Of a stretch of 64,000 nt of DNA, positions 54,915 through 63,483 are shown in pieces. This DNA comes from CAVYVZ01 sp963772065. Its GTDB lineage: Bacteria; Acidobacteriota; Vicinamibacteria; Vicinamibacterales; UBA2999. The notes below the pieces were generated by a model. The model was given only the letters and a program-made list of their open reading frames with translations. It made no database searches and was not told where the DNA came from. Each line of letters begins with the position of its first letter. The first letter of the stretch is position 1. The stretch lies in assembly GCA_963772065.1 (NCBI GenBank), contig CAVYVZ010000010.1, positions 124,001 to 188,000 on the forward strand, written 5' to 3'. The position numbers and the translations under genes were made by a program.

Positions 54915-55611
54915 CCGCTTGATCGCCGGTGATGACCTCGCAGGACTTGATGCGTGACGCGTGCAACGCCGGGACGAAGATGTAATCGAGTCGCACATGA
55001 GGGTTCGAGGTTGGAAACGTCAGGCCGGTCGCCGTCGGATGCTGCATGCGACAGGCGTCGACGTACCGGGCGTCGAGCATCTCCTGGATCGTGCGCCAGC
55101 GAATGGCACCACCGCTCAACCACACGAACGGTCGCAGACGGAACGGCAGCTGGCGTACGTCGAGGAGCTCCCCCGGCGCGAGCGTGTTGAAGTCGCCGGC
55201 GAGCACGTGGAACCCGTGCTGATGATGCCTGATGGCGGCGAGGAGCGCGCGCAGCTCGCGCACGCGCCGACGCTCCGTCCATGCCGCATGCACGGCGCTC
55301 AGATGCACGCCGAAGACGCGGCAGCCGCGATCCCCGAGCACAATTTCAAGGAACGCGTGCCGCGATCGCGCAGGCTGATGCCATGCGTGCTCGGCGACGG
55401 GGATGCGGCTCATGAAGCCGAGCGAGTTGCCGCGACGCGCCGCCCATACCTGCATACCAGCGGCACGCGCGACGTGATCGACTACTTCAGGCTTCGTCGC
55501 CTCCTGCAGGACGACGAGGTCCGGATTGCACGCCCGAATGACGGCTGCGAGCGGCGCCTCGCGCCCGACGCCGCCGTACCGGATGTTGTACGTGAGGAGG
55601 CGGAACGTCAC
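54868..55611 (-). CDS. endonuclease/exonuclease/phosphatase family protein
   Basis: The 247-residue protein shows the EEP fold: RLLTYNIRYGG at the start, the metal-binding Glu in VVLQEATKPEV, GDFNTL near residue 140, RLDYIFV near 210 and the final TASDHFPLLAEI. All catalytic residues of the DNase I / sphingomyelinase-like family are present, with no signal peptide. Substrates range from nucleic acids to phosphoinositides. It is coupled by ATGA to the upstream nucleotidyltransferase-like gene. Confidence 0.9.
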   Translation of the reverse strand: MTFRLLTYNIRYGGVGREAPLAAVIRACNPDLVVLQEATKPEVVDHVARAAGMQVWAARRGNSLGFMSRIPVAEHAWHQPARSRHAFLEIVLGDRGCRVFGVHLSAVHAAWTERRRVRELRALLAAIRHHQHGFHVLAGDFNTLAPGELLDVRQLPFRLRPFVWLSGGAIRWRTIQEMLDARYVDACRMQHPTATGLTFPTSNPHVRLDYIFVPALHASRIKSCEVITGDQAVTASDHFPLLAEIDG

Positions 55612-56075
55612 TGGGCTTTCTCGATCAGCGTGAGGTATGGCTGGCCGAGCACGTCACCTCGGAGCGCCTGGACGAAATCGCGTGTGGCTTGAATGTTCAC
55701 CGGCCGCTTTGCCAGCGCCACGAGGTCGTCGCGCAGCGCAACGAGCGGCGGCGCGATGTCCGGATCGTCGTCGCTGAGAGGCCGCGAGTGCACGCCCGGA
55801 AGGAAGAAGCCCGTAACGGTGAAGAGTCCGATCGCCGGCTCGCCGACGAGCGTGAGGTCAAGGTCGCTCGTGCCAGGTCCGTCGGCATCGAACGGAGCGT
55901 CGTCCTTCCACCGGCGGCCGGTCAACGCGCTGCCGCGGAGCACGACGCGCGTGCCGTCGGGGATGCCGGCGCGAAGGACATCCAGGAATTCGTCGAATCG
56001 CTCGGGGTCGCCGCCGAAGGCGAACTGGATGACGTTACGCCGCTTCTCGGCGTCGGTGAGCCCGCCCTGCTCCAC
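55608..56075 (-). CDS. nucleotidyltransferase-fold protein
   Basis: The 155-residue protein has the minimal nucleotidyltransferase motif GSALTGRRWK followed by GTSDLDLTLVG, the paired acidic residues on a strand. The lack of other domains and the small size recall MNT-like or orphan enzymes. The toxin-antitoxin partner HEPN is not seen next to it. Its 3' end overlaps the EEP gene, so both may act on the same nucleic acid or nucleotide. The start at 56075 is the only good one. Confidence 0.7.
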   Translation of the reverse strand: MEQGGLTDAEKRRNVIQFAFGGDPERFDEFLDVLRAGIPDGTRVVLRGSALTGRRWKDDAPFDADGPGTSDLDLTLVGEPAIGLFTVTGFFLPGVHSRPLSDDDPDIAPPLVALRDDLVALAKRPVNIQATRDFVQALRGDVLGQPYLTLIEKAQ

Positions 56076-56168
56076 GTCACCCTGCTCTTCAAACCGCGTT
56101 CCCGCGATCAGGATGACCTGTGATTGACCTTTGACTTTTCACTTTTGACCTAGTTAAGCTCTTGCGAC

Positions 56169-56540
56169 ATGACGTTCATCATCACCGACCCCTGCATCGA
56201 CACGAAGGACACCGCCTGCGTGGACGTCTGCCCGGTCGATTGCATCCATCCGAGAAAAGACGAGCCGGAGTTCGCTCAGGCCACCATGCTGTACATCCAC
56301 CCGGAGGAGTGCATCGACTGTGGCGCGTGCGTTCCGGCCTGCCCGGTTGCGGCGATCTACGACAGCCCGGATTCGACGCCCGCCAGCCAGAAGGACCTCA
56401 TCGAGCCCAACGCCGTCTATCGGAACGGCGACGCGGACGCGATGGCTCAAGCGGAAGCCATGGTGAAGGCACACGTGGAAGCGCACCCCGACTTGATGGC
56501 GATTCCGGCTCCCGAGCGCGCGGCCGCTCATAACCGCTAG
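56169..56540 (+). CDS. fdxA: 7Fe ferredoxin (3Fe-4S/4Fe-4S)
   Basis: The 123-residue protein begins MTFIITDPCIDTKDTACVDVCPVDCIH. It has the second cluster motif CIDCGACVPACPV, the pattern of FdxA-type seven-iron ferredoxins: the first CxxxxxxxCxxxC set for 3Fe-4S plus the CxxCxxCxxxCP set for 4Fe-4S. The C-terminal helical tail is usual. It is a cytoplasmic electron carrier. It overlaps the stop of the proline dehydrogenase gene by 4 bp in convergent orientation. Confidence 0.95.
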   Translation: MTFIITDPCIDTKDTACVDVCPVDCIHPRKDEPEFAQATMLYIHPEECIDCGACVPACPVAAIYDSPDSTPASQKDLIEPNAVYRNGDADAMAQAEAMVKAHVEAHPDLMAIPAPERAAAHNR

Positions 56541-57466
56541 CCGACCAGGTTTTTCGCGACAAACCACAGGTTCGCGGGGCGCTCCGCCAGCCGGCGCATG
56601 TACCAGGGAAACCAGTACTCGCCGTAGCTGATGAGGATGCGCACCCGCGCGCCTGCGCGCGCGAGCTGCCCCTGCAGGTCGCGTTGAATCCCGAACAGCA
56701 TTTCGAACTCGTAGCGATCGAGCGGCACGCCGTGCGCGGCCATGTGCGTCTGCAGACGCGCGATCAGCCTGGCGTCGTGCGTGGCGATGCCGAGAAACGC
56801 GCCCGCCGCCTGCGCATCTTTCGCAACGAGCCGGACGCAGAGCTCGTAGAACTGATCATCGACCTGCGCCTTGTCGGGAAAGGCAAGCGCCGGCGGCTCC
56901 CGATAGGCGCCTTTGACGACGCGGATCGAGGGCCCGAGCGGGATGAGCCGATCGAGCAGCTCGGGCGTCCGATAGAGATACGCCTGCAGGCACACGCCGG
57001 TGTTGGTGAACTCGGTGCGGAGGCCGCGATAGAGCTCGATGGTGCGATCGAGATACGGCGTCCCTTCCATGTCGATCCAGAGCGTGTTCCCCGCCTTGTG
57101 GGCGTGCGCGGCCAGCCGCACGAGGTGCCGGCGGCAGATATCGACGCCGAGATCGAGTCCAAGCTGCGTGGGCTTGACCGAAATCTGCGCGTCGAGGCCG
57201 GACGCCTGAATGCGGTCGAAGGCGTCGAGATAATGCGATGCGACCGCATCCGCTTCGCCGGCGTCGCGCACGTTCTCGCCGAGATGCGTGAGGATCGTCG
57301 ACATGCCTGACGCGTGCAGTGCGCGCGCCGCGGCGAGTGCGTCGTCCAGCCTTTCGCCCGGCATGAATCTGTTGACCGATCGGCGGACGACCGCGGAGCG
57401 AGTGGCCTGCGTGCGGAGCCATTCGCTTTCGGATCCAGCCAGCAAGAGGCTCCGAACGAGGGACAT
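56537..57466 (-). CDS. proline dehydrogenase
   Basis: The 309-residue flavoprotein is a single-domain ProDH. The start at 57466 (MSLVRSLLLAGS) matches the family. Motifs include ISVKPTQLGLDLG, TLWIDMEGTPYLDRTIELY, QAYLYRTPELLDRL, RVVKGAYREPP, FLGIATHDARLI and the end YGEYWFPWYMRRLAERPANLWFV, which carries the substrate-binding arginines. It oxidises proline to pyrroline-5-carboxylate with FAD at the membrane. No P5C dehydrogenase gene is adjacent. Confidence 0.93.
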   Translation of the reverse strand: MSLVRSLLLAGSESEWLRTQATRSAVVRRSVNRFMPGERLDDALAAARALHASGMSTILTHLGENVRDAGEADAVASHYLDAFDRIQASGLDAQISVKPTQLGLDLGVDICRRHLVRLAAHAHKAGNTLWIDMEGTPYLDRTIELYRGLRTEFTNTGVCLQAYLYRTPELLDRLIPLGPSIRVVKGAYREPPALAFPDKAQVDDQFYELCVRLVAKDAQAAGAFLGIATHDARLIARLQTHMAAHGVPLDRYEFEMLFGIQRDLQGQLARAGARVRILISYGEYWFPWYMRRLAERPANLWFVAKNLVG

Positions 57467-57538
57467 CGCGCCACGATAGCACGGCTGTTCGAGCGTCGAG
57501 CGAGCGCCGGGGAACAGCTCTTGCTCCAATACGTAGCT

Positions 57539-57784
57539 ATGAACATGCAGAGGCAGGTTGTTCAGTACGGACAGCGGCGGCTGACACGGAAACTGTCGCG
57601 GTCGCTGCCCTGGATTGGCGCGTTTCTGGCGCTGGCCACGCTCGGCGCCGCGGTTCGGCGGAAGGGGTTCTTCAAGGGCACGCTGGACACCGCGCTCGAT
57701 TTCACGCCGTTCGTCGGAGGCGTCAAGAACCTGGCGGAGGCCGTGCGCGGCCGCGACTTCCTCCGCGACAAGGTCCGCGGCTGA
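57539..57784 (+). CDS. small hypothetical membrane protein
   Basis: The 81-residue protein has one hydrophobic helix (LPWIGAFLALATLGAAV) and a conserved-looking end TALDFTPFVGGVKNLAEAVRGRDFL. This end recalls the D-x-x-P-x-x-G-x-x-K pattern of small pretoxin-type domains, but the similarity is weak. It lies 72 bp from the divergent proline dehydrogenase gene. Function unknown. Confidence 0.6.
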   Translation: MNMQRQVVQYGQRRLTRKLSRSLPWIGAFLALATLGAAVRRKGFFKGTLDTALDFTPFVGGVKNLAEAVRGRDFLRDKVRG

Positions 57785-57789
57785 GATTA

Positions 57790-57820
57790 GGTCAGAGTCG
57801 ACTCAGAGTCGACTCCGACC
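57790..57820. terminator. near-perfect palindrome between convergent genes
   Basis: Arms GGTCAGAGTCGACTC (57790-57804) and GAGTCGACTCCGACC (57806-57820) pair with one mismatch around a single base. The inner GAGTCGACTC is itself palindromic and present twice. The position just after one stop codon and 21 bp from the other suggests a bidirectional terminator. Confidence 0.55.
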
Positions 57821-57840
57821 TGACTCCGAGTTGCGGTACT

Positions 57841-59064
57841 CTACTGAGCCTGACTCGTCGTCGCGCCTCCTGAGTACGACACTTTCCAGATCTTCTTCCC
57901 GCCATCGTCCGTGATCAGCAACGAGCCGTCCGCCATCTGCAGCAGGCCGACCGGCCGGCCCCACACTTCCTTCTTGTCAGGACCGAGCGCCCAACCGCCC
58001 AGGAATTCCTCGGGCCCTGCGGTCGGCTTTCGATCGCGGAACGGCACGAACGTCACGTTGTACCCGTTTCGCTCCGTGCGGTTCGACGACCCGTGGTTTG
58101 CGAGGAACAGACCTCCGCGATACTTCGCAGGAAACTGCGTTCCCGTGTAGAAGGCGATATCCAGCACCGCGACGTGGGCGCCGAGCAGCACGTCGGGATA
58201 CAGCGTGCTCTTCACCTTGGCGGCATCGACGTCCTTGTGACGCGGCTCGGGATGCGGACCGATGTAGGCAACCGGCCATCCGTAGAAGCCTCCCTCACGG
58301 ACCTTAATGAGATAGTCAGGCACCAGTTCGTCGCCGATGCCGTCGCGTTCCTGAACGGCCGCCCAGATGTCGTCCGTGCCGGGATGAAGGCGGAGCCCGA
58401 TCACGTTCCGCAGCCCCGTCGCGACCGTCTCGTGCCCCGTGCCGTCAGGATTGAACCGGTGCAGCGCCGCGCGCATCGGAGGATCGCCCAGGTCGATGTT
58501 CGACCCCGATCCCACGCTGACATACAGCTTCGATCGATCTCGACTAAAGAGAAGCGATCTCGTCCAGTGGCCGCCTCCCATGCCTGCAAGCGAGACGATC
58601 TCCTGACCGGCCCCATTCACGCGCATGGCCTTCCCGTCGTAGCGGTAGCGTTTGACCGACATCGGCTCCGCGACGTACAGCCACTCGCCATGCAACGCAA
58701 GTCCGTATGGACGATCGAGGTTCTCGATGATCGCCGTCTTCGCACCGTCCTTGATGGCGTACACCACGCCGTCGGCCTTGTCACGAGATCCGCTGTCGGA
58801 GAGCAGGACCTCGTTGCCGGGAGCGAGCAGCATGAAACGCGGACGGACGAAGCCGGACAGGTACTCCTGGACCGCGAACCCCGCAGGCAGCTTCAGCGCC
58901 GCGCCCTCGGGTTTGGCAACGACTTCGGGGCCATTGCGGGCGCTCGGAGTGTGGAACGGCTCGGGCAGCTCCTTCCAATTGACGGGACGCTGGTTCGTCT
59001 GCGCGAGCGCGCCGGCCGAAGCCAGTACGATCGCGCCGATGATGGCGGTCTGAATGCGTGTCAT
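57841..59064 (-). CDS. PQQ-dependent sugar dehydrogenase (sorbosone dehydrogenase-like), secreted
   Basis: The 407-residue protein has a signal peptide (MTRIQTAIIGAIVLASAGALAQ) and a six-bladed propeller of the soluble glucose/sorbosone dehydrogenase type: GFAVQEYLSGFVRPRFMLLAPGNEVLLSD, LDRPYGLALHGEWLYVAEP, GHWTRSLLFSRDRSKLYVSVGSGSN and ATGLRNVIGLRLHPGTDDIWAAVQERDGIGDELVPDY. The catalytic His and Arg positions are visible (GGHWTR, GLRN). It would oxidise a sugar or aldose lactol in the periplasm with PQQ. The substrate is unknown. Confidence 0.9.
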   Translation of the reverse strand: MTRIQTAIIGAIVLASAGALAQTNQRPVNWKELPEPFHTPSARNGPEVVAKPEGAALKLPAGFAVQEYLSGFVRPRFMLLAPGNEVLLSDSGSRDKADGVVYAIKDGAKTAIIENLDRPYGLALHGEWLYVAEPMSVKRYRYDGKAMRVNGAGQEIVSLAGMGGGHWTRSLLFSRDRSKLYVSVGSGSNIDLGDPPMRAALHRFNPDGTGHETVATGLRNVIGLRLHPGTDDIWAAVQERDGIGDELVPDYLIKVREGGFYGWPVAYIGPHPEPRHKDVDAAKVKSTLYPDVLLGAHVAVLDIAFYTGTQFPAKYRGGLFLANHGSSNRTERNGYNVTFVPFRDRKPTAGPEEFLGGWALGPDKKEVWGRPVGLLQMADGSLLITDDGGKKIWKVSYSGGATTSQAQ

Positions 59065-59194
59065 AGCCGCAGAAGATACCACTAGTCAGGAACGGCTGAG
59101 ACGTTCGATTGCCTTGCTGTGACAGCCAAGAGATCAACGGCTGTGCCGTGGTATGAGTAGGGCCGCGTGCAGGTCGCAACCTACACAGCGGTGG

Positions 59195-59557
59195 TCACGC
59201 GGCTGCCTGAAGTTGGTGCTCGATGACCGAGATGAGGGCCTCGGGGGCGCACGGCTTCCTGAGAACCACGGAGGCCTGCTCGACGGCCGACTCCTGGTCG
59301 GTGCCCGTCACCACGACCACCGGGATGCTTCCGGTATCGGTGTTCGCCTTCAGCTCGTCGAGCACCGCGAGCCCGCTGACACAGGGCATCTGAAGATCGA
59401 GCACTATGAGGTCCGGTTTTTCTTCGTCGATCTTTACGAGCGCACCGAAGCCGTCTGCCGCGGTCTCCACGCTGAACCCGGACAGGCTCAGCGCTGTCCG
59501 ATACAGCTGGCATATGGAACGATCGTCATCGACCACGAGAATACGTTTGCGCGTCAT
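59195..59557 (-). CDS. single-domain response regulator
   Basis: The 120-residue receiver domain has the acidic triad in VVDDD, the phospho-acceptor Asp in LIVLDLQMP, Thr in VVVTGT and Lys in LRKPC. No output domain is attached. The start at 59557 (MTRKRILVVDDD) was chosen over the frame start at 59623, which only adds a divergent extension overlapping the peptidase gene start. No histidine kinase is nearby, so its partner is elsewhere. Confidence 0.9.
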   Translation of the reverse strand: MTRKRILVVDDDRSICQLYRTALSLSGFSVETAADGFGALVKIDEEKPDLIVLDLQMPCVSGLAVLDELKANTDTGSIPVVVVTGTDQESAVEQASVVLRKPCAPEALISVIEHQLQAAA

Positions 59558-59622
59558 GGACCCCAACACATTGGCGTGATCTTCAACATTCGTTCCACCC
59601 CTTGAACAATGAGGAGATCTCA

Positions 59623-61269
59623 ATGCGAGCTCGGCTGGTCATCGCCACCGTCGCGGCTGCCGCGATCGCGGGGGCGCCCTCGGCGCAGGAGCGGGCGCCG
59701 CTCATCGATTCCATTCAGAAGGCAGAGCTTCGGGCCGACCTCGAGTTTCTCGCCGGCGACGGTATGCGAGGGAGGCTCACGGACACTTCTGAGAATTCTC
59801 TTGCCGCCGAATGGGTGAGGGCGAGGTTCGAGCGCCTCGGGCTCGCGCCGGGTGGCCACGAGGCGTCGTACTTTTATCGGTACCACCTGATGACCGCCGC
59901 GCTCGGCGCGTCGAACCGCATGGAGGTGACCAGCGCCGGTCGGACGCTGCACCCGGCGCTGCTGCAGGACTTCTATCCGGAGCGGTTCAGCGCAAGCGGC
60001 CGCGCGCGCGGCGAGGTGGTGTTCGCAGGCTTCGGGATCGGCGCGCCGGCGCAAGGTCACGACGATTTCGCGGCGGCAACGCTCGACGGAAAGATCGTGC
60101 TCGCGCTCGATCATGAGCCCGGCGAACGCGACCCCGCGAGCCCTCTCGACGGCGTCGTGACCGCCGAAGCCGCAAACGCGATGAGAAAGGCTCTTGCGGC
60201 GCAGGCGAGAGGCGCGGTCGCGGTTCTCTTCGTACCCGACGTCCACAACCATCCGGGCGCACAGAACTTCGAAGCAGCCGCGACGACGTTCTGGCCGGCG
60301 ACACCGCCGCGCATCGAGCGCTACATGCTCGCAAGCCTCGCGGAGCGCGTCCGCATCCCGGTCGCGCATATCTCATTGTCGCTCGCCGAGGCGATCGCGG
60401 GAAAGAGCGTTGCCGATCTCGGCCGGCTGGCGGAAGCTGCCGGCGGCACGAAGCCGACGCCGCTCGCGCAGGCAAACGTCGACATCACGACGGCTGTGAA
60501 TCGTCACCTCGTGCCCGATCGCAACGTGCTCGCCGTCATCGAGGGGAGCGATCCGAAACTGAAAGACGAATGGGTGATTGTGTGCGCCCACTACGATCAC
60601 AACGGCGCGGATGCCTCCGGCGTATTCAACGGAGCGGACGACGATGGGTCGGGGATCGTGGCGCTGCTCGACATCGCGGAAGCGTACGTGTTGGCGGGAC
60701 GCGACGGGAAGCGGCCGCGGCGCAGCGTGCTGTTTGCCGCGTGGAACTCGGAGGAGCGCGGACTGCTCGGAGCGTGGGCGTACGCCGAGCAGCCGCTCGT
60801 GCCTCGCGAGCGGATTGCCGCGGTGCTCAACATGGACATGATCGGACGCAACGAAGAGGTGCCCGAAGGAGGCGGCGCGCGTTTCCGTGGGCTCGAGGTG
60901 CAGACGGCCGAATCGAACCGCAACGCCGTCAACGTCATCGGAACCACGAGGAGCACCGACCTGAAGACGGCGGTGCAGAAGGCCAACGCCGCCATCGGCC
61001 TCGAGTTGAAGTTCCGGTATGACAACAACGTCTCCAACCTGATGCGGCGGAGCGACCATTGGCCGTTCCTGCAGCACGGGATTCCGGCGCTCTGGTTTCA
61101 CACGGGCCTGCACCCCGACTACCACACGACGTACGACCGGCCTGAGAAGATCAACTACGACAAGATGGAGCGCGTTGCGCGGCTGGTGTACGAAATGAGC
61201 TGGGAGCTCGCTCAGCAGAATGCCCGGCCGAAGCTCGACCAAGATCGCGTGGTAAGCTCGAAGCAATGA
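59623..61269 (+). CDS. secreted M28 family aminopeptidase with PA-like insert
   Basis: The 548-residue protein has a signal peptide (to about APSAQE), a helical segment, a protease-associated-type beta domain (about 110-270) and a zinc peptidase domain. The two-metal site is readable as CAHYDHNG, NGADDDGSG, NSEERG, LNMDMIG and TGLHPDYHTTYDRPEKIN. The start at 59623 has a GAGGAG site. The enzyme would release N-terminal amino acids in the periplasm or outside. The 3' end overlaps a small gene by ATGA. Confidence 0.93.
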   Translation: MRARLVIATVAAAAIAGAPSAQERAPLIDSIQKAELRADLEFLAGDGMRGRLTDTSENSLAAEWVRARFERLGLAPGGHEASYFYRYHLMTAALGASNRMEVTSAGRTLHPALLQDFYPERFSASGRARGEVVFAGFGIGAPAQGHDDFAAATLDGKIVLALDHEPGERDPASPLDGVVTAEAANAMRKALAAQARGAVAVLFVPDVHNHPGAQNFEAAATTFWPATPPRIERYMLASLAERVRIPVAHISLSLAEAIAGKSVADLGRLAEAAGGTKPTPLAQANVDITTAVNRHLVPDRNVLAVIEGSDPKLKDEWVIVCAHYDHNGADASGVFNGADDDGSGIVALLDIAEAYVLAGRDGKRPRRSVLFAAWNSEERGLLGAWAYAEQPLVPRERIAAVLNMDMIGRNEEVPEGGGARFRGLEVQTAESNRNAVNVIGTTRSTDLKTAVQKANAAIGLELKFRYDNNVSNLMRRSDHWPFLQHGIPALWFHTGLHPDYHTTYDRPEKINYDKMERVARLVYEMSWELAQQNARPKLDQDRVVSSKQ

Positions 61270-61472
61270 ACGAGAATCGGCGTTCCGCGGAGAATCGCGA
61301 TCGTCGCGCCAATCCTCGTGGAGGGCGCCGCGCGAAGGACGCCCGAAAACCCTGGTACATGAGGCGCCGGCTGTGGCTCGCCGCGGCAACACTGGTCTAC
61401 GTCGGCTGGCGCCGTATGCGCAGGCTGGCGCGGGGCGACGATCACACCCGCAGCTCCGGGCTGGCCGCCTGA
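61266..61472 (+). CDS. small basic membrane protein, hypothetical
   Basis: The 68-residue frame starts within the peptidase stop (ATGA) and is Arg-rich (MNENRRSAENRDRRANPRGG). One short hydrophobic helix (RLWLAAATLVYVGWRRM) lies near the end. It overlaps the next small gene at its stop. Coupling on both sides supports it being real; function unknown. Confidence 0.5.
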   Translation: MNENRRSAENRDRRANPRGGRRAKDARKPWYMRRRLWLAAATLVYVGWRRMRRLARGDDHTRSSGLAA

Positions 61473-61711
61473 TGGCGCGCGGCTGGGAAAGCAAGGCGAT
61501 CGAGGCGCAGCAGGCGGACGCTGCAACGCGCGCGACGGCGGGCCCCCCGATCTCAGCGGAGGAAGCTGCGCGGCGCGGGCACCTCACCACCTTGACCCTC
61601 GCGCGCCGGCGCGCCGAGGCCGACCTGCATTCGGCCACCGCATCCGCCCACCGATCGATGCTCGAACGCGCGATCGCGGATCTCGACAGGCAGATCGCCG
61701 AGCTCCGTTGA
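61472..61711 (+). CDS. small helical hypothetical protein
   Basis: The ATG at 61472 overlaps the preceding stop and gives 79 residues, strongly helical. The latter half has heptad-like spacing (EADLHSATASAHRSMLERAIADLDRQIAELR), so a coiled coil is likely. There is no signal peptide. It forms the end of a peptidase-small gene-small gene chain and is convergent with the flavoprotein gene. Function unknown. Confidence 0.55.
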   Translation: MARGWESKAIEAQQADAATRATAGPPISAEEAARRGHLTTLTLARRRAEADLHSATASAHRSMLERAIADLDRQIAELR

Positions 61712-61720
61712 AGTGGAGCG

Positions 61721-63055
61721 CTAGCGCCGGAAGTACTTCCTCAACAGCCACCGCGCGGCTGGCGTGAGCAGTGACCGCCGGTAGGCATCGCCCGCCTTCC
61801 GCAAGGCTTCCGCGTACGTTGGATACGGGAATACCGTCGCCGAGAAATCACTGAGGCCTCCGCCGCTCCGCATGACCTGCGCGACATGGCCGATGAGATC
61901 GCCGGCGTGCGGCGCCACGATCGTGCAGCCGCGGATCCGTCCACGCTCGTGGTGCACGCGGACGAAGCCGTCGGTCTGATCATCCACGACCGCGCGATCG
62001 AGGTCCGCCAGTGGCACAGTGATCGAGGTGCCCATGATCTCCCCGACGCGCGCTACCTCCGGCACGGTGTACGTGCACCACGGAATCACCAGGTCCGCGG
62101 CGCGTCGCCGCCCGAAGAACAATGCGTCCTGGACCACGATCCGAGCCATCGCGTCGGCAGCGTGAGTGAACTTGTACGGTGAGGCGACGTCGCCGGCCGC
62201 GAACACACGGGGGTTGGTCGTCTGCAGCCGCTCGTTGACGATCACGCCGTCGGGACGGAATCGCACGCCGGCGGCATCGAGGTTGAGGCCGTCGACGTCC
62301 GCCGCGCGCCCGGCCGCCACGAGAATCGCATCGGCGTCCTCGCGCCGCACGCCCGGAAGCGGCGCACCAAGCCGAAAGCGAACGCCATCAGATTCGAGCT
62401 GCCGCCTCACGATTGCGGACGCGTCAGCGTCCTCGCGCGGCAGCGGCCGGTCGGCGACGTCGGCGACGCACACGTCGCTGCCGAACAGCGCAAATGCCTG
62501 CGCCATTTCGCAGCCAATCGGCCCGGCCCCGATCACGAGCAGCCGCTTCGGAAGCACGTCGATGTCGAAAATGGTCTCGTTCGTGAAGTACCCGGCGTCA
62601 GCCAGGCCTGGGATCGGCGGCGCCGTCGGGCGGCCGCCGGTCGCAATCACGGCGCGGCGGAAGCGCAATCGCGCCGGGCCGACGGATATCTCGCGCGGCC
62701 CGGTGAATACGGCAGAACCGAAGTAAACGTCGACGCCTGCCGCGCGCAGCCGTTCCTCCGAGTCATGGCGCGCGAGGTGGGCCCGGCGCTCGCGCATGCG
62801 CGACATGACCGCCGCGAAATTGACGGACACGCCGCTCGTGGAAACGCCGACGCCACTTGCGGCGCGGACTTCGCGTACGGCGCGAGCCGATCGAAGCAGC
62901 GCCTTCGAGGGCACACATCCGACGTTGAGACAGTCGCCTCCCAGCCGCGCCCGCTCGACGAGCGCCACGCGCGCTCCGAGACCGGCGGCCCCGTGAGCTG
63001 CCACGAGCCCCGCCGTTCCACCCCCAATTGCGATCAAGTCGTACAGTTCGGTCAC
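61721..63055 (-). CDS. MerA/lipoamide dehydrogenase-like FAD disulfide oxidoreductase
   Basis: The 444-residue protein has the FAD fold GGGTAGLVAAHGAAGLG, the redox pair in GGDCLNVGCVPSK, a NAD(P) fold GAGPIGCEMAQAFALFG, and ATGD-like FAAGDVASPYKFTHAA. The C-terminal catalytic His-x-x-x-x-Glu is FPYPTYAEALRK here, with Tyr in place of His as in mercuric reductase. There is no N-terminal metal-binding domain and no terminal Cys pair, so mercury reduction is not established. The start is the GTG at 63055 (VTELYDLIAIGGG); longer frames are not homologous. Confidence 0.85.
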   Translation of the reverse strand: MTELYDLIAIGGGTAGLVAAHGAAGLGARVALVERARLGGDCLNVGCVPSKALLRSARAVREVRAASGVGVSTSGVSVNFAAVMSRMRERRAHLARHDSEERLRAAGVDVYFGSAVFTGPREISVGPARLRFRRAVIATGGRPTAPPIPGLADAGYFTNETIFDIDVLPKRLLVIGAGPIGCEMAQAFALFGSDVCVADVADRPLPREDADASAIVRRQLESDGVRFRLGAPLPGVRREDADAILVAAGRAADVDGLNLDAAGVRFRPDGVIVNERLQTTNPRVFAAGDVASPYKFTHAADAMARIVVQDALFFGRRRAADLVIPWCTYTVPEVARVGEIMGTSITVPLADLDRAVVDDQTDGFVRVHHERGRIRGCTIVAPHAGDLIGHVAQVMRSGGGLSDFSATVFPYPTYAEALRKAGDAYRRSLLTPAARWLLRKYFRR

Positions 63056-63147
63056 GATGGCTCGGAAGTTGCCTGTTGCCCGGATATCAACCCGCAGCGG
63101 CACTCCATACGTCGTCCGAACATACACAACGGCTGAGAAGCGTACAA

Positions 63148-63483
63148 ATGGAAATCGGCGTTCGTCATTCCACCTCCGGCGTTCCGTCCCCCACCCGCCC
63201 GACACGGCGATGCCTGCAGTGCCATACCGACGCTCTCGCGATGCGGCGACGTCACGTGAGTGCGCCTGGCTGGGGTGAATCCGTCGTCACGGAATACTAC
63301 GACTGCGAGTCCTGCGAGGCGCAGGTACTCATATTCGCCGGCCACCTGTCGATGGAAGCGACTCTCGTTGTAGAACCACTAAACACACATCAAGATGGCC
63401 CGCGCGGGCTTTCCCGTGGCCTGCCTCACCGCGTCCGCATAGAGCCCCACCTGTCGCTGGTATCGTTCCAGGCGCTCTCCTGA
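63148..63483 (+). CDS. putative small zinc-ribbon protein
   Basis: The frame of 111 residues from ATG 63148 holds two Cys pairs, CLQC and CESC, 28 residues apart, separated by a polar segment (RRRHVSAPGWGESVVTEYYD) as in zinc ribbons. The last 35 codons overlap the convergent nuclease gene, so the real 3' end may be earlier or altered by an indel. The call rests on the cysteine pattern and the otherwise empty space between two genes. Confidence 0.35.
   Translation: MEIGVRHSTSGVPSPTRPTRRCLQCHTDALAMRRRHVSAPGWGESVVTEYYDCESCEAQVLIFAGHLSMEATLVVEPLNTHQDGPRGLSRGLPHRVRIEPHLSLVSFQALS

Noticed and set aside
53621..54922. 433-codon open frame overlapping the MATE gene
   Set aside because: Same-strand alternate frame, Arg-rich, no membrane segments; MATE frame is clearly coding.
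55608..56075. MNT/HEPN toxin-antitoxin system
   Set aside because: Only the nucleotidyltransferase-like half is present; the neighbour is an EEP-family nuclease/phosphatase, not a HEPN protein.
61721..63055. Mercury resistance operon
   Set aside because: The flavoprotein is MerA-like but lacks the terminal Cys pair and metal-binding domain, and no merR, merT or merP is nearby.
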